DNA of 64,000 nucleotides, from the NCBI RefSeq assembly GCF_017743995.1, contig NZ_JAGHRB010000001.1, positions 310,001 to 374,000 on the forward strand, written 5' to 3'. The notes under the pieces were generated by a model. It worked only from the letters and a program-made list of their open reading frames with translations, did not search any database and was not told the DNA's origin. This document shows positions 63,449 to 64,000 of this stretch, piece after piece. The stretch comes from Ruegeria sp. R13_0. GTDB taxonomy: Bacteria > Pseudomonadota > Alphaproteobacteria > Rhodobacterales > Rhodobacteraceae. Numbering within the stretch: the first letter of the stretch is position 1; each line of letters begins with the position of its first letter. A program made the translations under genes and the position numbers.

Positions 63449-64000
63449 TTGAAGACATTCGCTTTTCTGGCCGCGATGATGGCCGCAACTACCGCCGGGC
63501 TGGCACATGCGGAAGAACGTCGCATCAACGTGGATGCCACCGGAACCGTTCAGGTTGCCCCCGATATGGCGACGATCACCCTGGGTGTGACACATCAAAA
63601 CCCCGAGGCAACCGAGGCCATGAAAGCCACCTCGGACGCTGTGGCGCAAGTGCTTGCGCGGTTGGGTGAAATGGGCATCGACGAGCGGGATTTGCAAACC
63701 CGTGACCTGTCTTTGTCGCCCATCTGGTCGAATCGAAACCAGCAAAACGGGGAACCACCTGAGATCACCGGATTTGTCGCCTCGAACCGAGTGTTCGTGC
63801 GGGTGCGTGATCTGACGCAACTGGGTGAGGTCATGGATGCGGTCATTCAGGATGGGGCCAACGATTTCAGCGGGTTGAGCTTTGGTCTGCAAGACCCTGA
63901 ACCGATTGAGGTTCAGGCCCGTGCAAAAGCTGTGAGCGAAGCAACTGCAAAGGCCGAGCAACTTGCCCAAGCCGCCAATGTCACGTTGGGGCCAGTTCAG
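63449..64000 (+). CDS. SIMPL-domain (DUF541) secreted protein, C-terminus cut off by the window edge
   Basis: An open frame runs from a TTG at 63449 to the right edge (184 codons), with GGAGGG 7 bases upstream, which makes TTG the most likely start. Residues 1-21 are a signal peptide ending L-A-H-A. The rest begins R-I-N-V-D-A-T-G-T-V-Q-V-A-P-D-M-A near 25-41, the SIMPL signature. These are periplasmic or outer-membrane-associated proteins of uncertain function, linked to oxidative stress in some bacteria. It is divergent from the fusion protein. Confidence 0.9.
   Translation, partial: MKTFAFLAAMMAATTAGLAHAEERRINVDATGTVQVAPDMATITLGVTHQNPEATEAMKATSDAVAQVLARLGEMGIDERDLQTRDLSLSPIWSNRNQQNGEPPEITGFVASNRVFVRVRDLTQLGEVMDAVIQDGANDFSGLSFGLQDPEPIEVQARAKAVSEATAKAEQLAQAANVTLGPVQ

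Overview
The window reads as ordinary chromosomal DNA of a marine alphaproteobacterium of the Rhodobacterales (Roseobacter/Ruegeria type). The evidence is the gene families and their arrangement: high-GC codon use, a SAM-II riboswitch before metZ, FolE2, a DUF6446-like gene with gltS and glyS, ctaD with an FNR-type box, a Suv3-like helicase/S4/FdxA/CarD block, split glyQ/glyS, and several small Rhodobacterales-type proteins. No insertion sequence, prophage, integrase, CRISPR array or rRNA was seen. One tRNA is present, tRNA-Leu(GAG).

Layout. 0-2.3 kb: an AT-rich, edge-truncated lipoprotein, a YfcG-type glutathione transferase and an alpha/beta hydrolase. 2.3-9.1 kb: SAM-II riboswitch and metZ, folE2, a Lys/Pro/Ala-rich protein, trkH coupled to a ThDP-dependent decarboxylase. 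9.2-19.3 kb: a secreted SPOR/peptidoglycan-binding/trypsin-fold protein without catalytic His and Ser, glyQ, marC, a DUF6446-like gene, gltS, glyS and a PPDK-like protein. 19.5-24.5 kb: a SleB-like wall hydrolase, then folB-folP-glmM and an EamA transporter. 24.6-31.8 kb: ilvC, two overlapping Lrp regulators, two GntR regulators, a class V aminotransferase, a UbiH-type monooxygenase and a HAD phosphatase. 31.8-40 kb: a MshEN-domain glycosyltransferase, carA, YqeY, DUF2244, a DsbA-fold isomerase, ctaD, a HIT protein and tRNA-Leu. 40-49 kb: FrnE-like DsbA, lipB, rluD, rpoH with a heat-shock-type promoter, an oxidoreductase, a DksA-type zinc finger, pepF, a lysophospholipase and SCP2. 49-64 kb: TPR protein, Suv3-like helicase, S4, fdxA, carD, a K+ channel, cobS/cobT, a Kef antiporter, Lrp/hpd, a methyltransferase, a PilM/GspL-like to PilP/GspC-like fusion, and an edge-truncated SIMPL protein.

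Genes that work together: folE2, folB and folP make folate, with glmM for cell-wall precursors following folP. glyQ and glyS are the two subunits of glycyl-tRNA synthetase, separated by about 2.5 kb. cobS and cobT are divergent late cobalamin genes. hpd faces its probable Lrp regulator. ilvC faces a tandem Lrp pair across a short intergenic region with a palindrome. Many neighbours overlap by 1-4 bases (TGATG, ATGA, GTGA), which suggests translational coupling.

The most unusual items are domain architectures and lost catalytic residues: the PilM/GspL-TM-PilP/GspC fusion (61.4-63.3 kb), the predicted dead protease (9.2-10.9 kb), the PPDK-like protein with a degraded ATP-grasp half (16.8-19.3 kb), the FolB protein with an amino-acid-kinase-like tail (20.3-21.2 kb), and the MshEN-glycosyltransferase that starts directly behind a strong terminator (31.8-33.7 kb). 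No clear multi-gene novel system was found. All family calls are from reading the sequence, without database searches.
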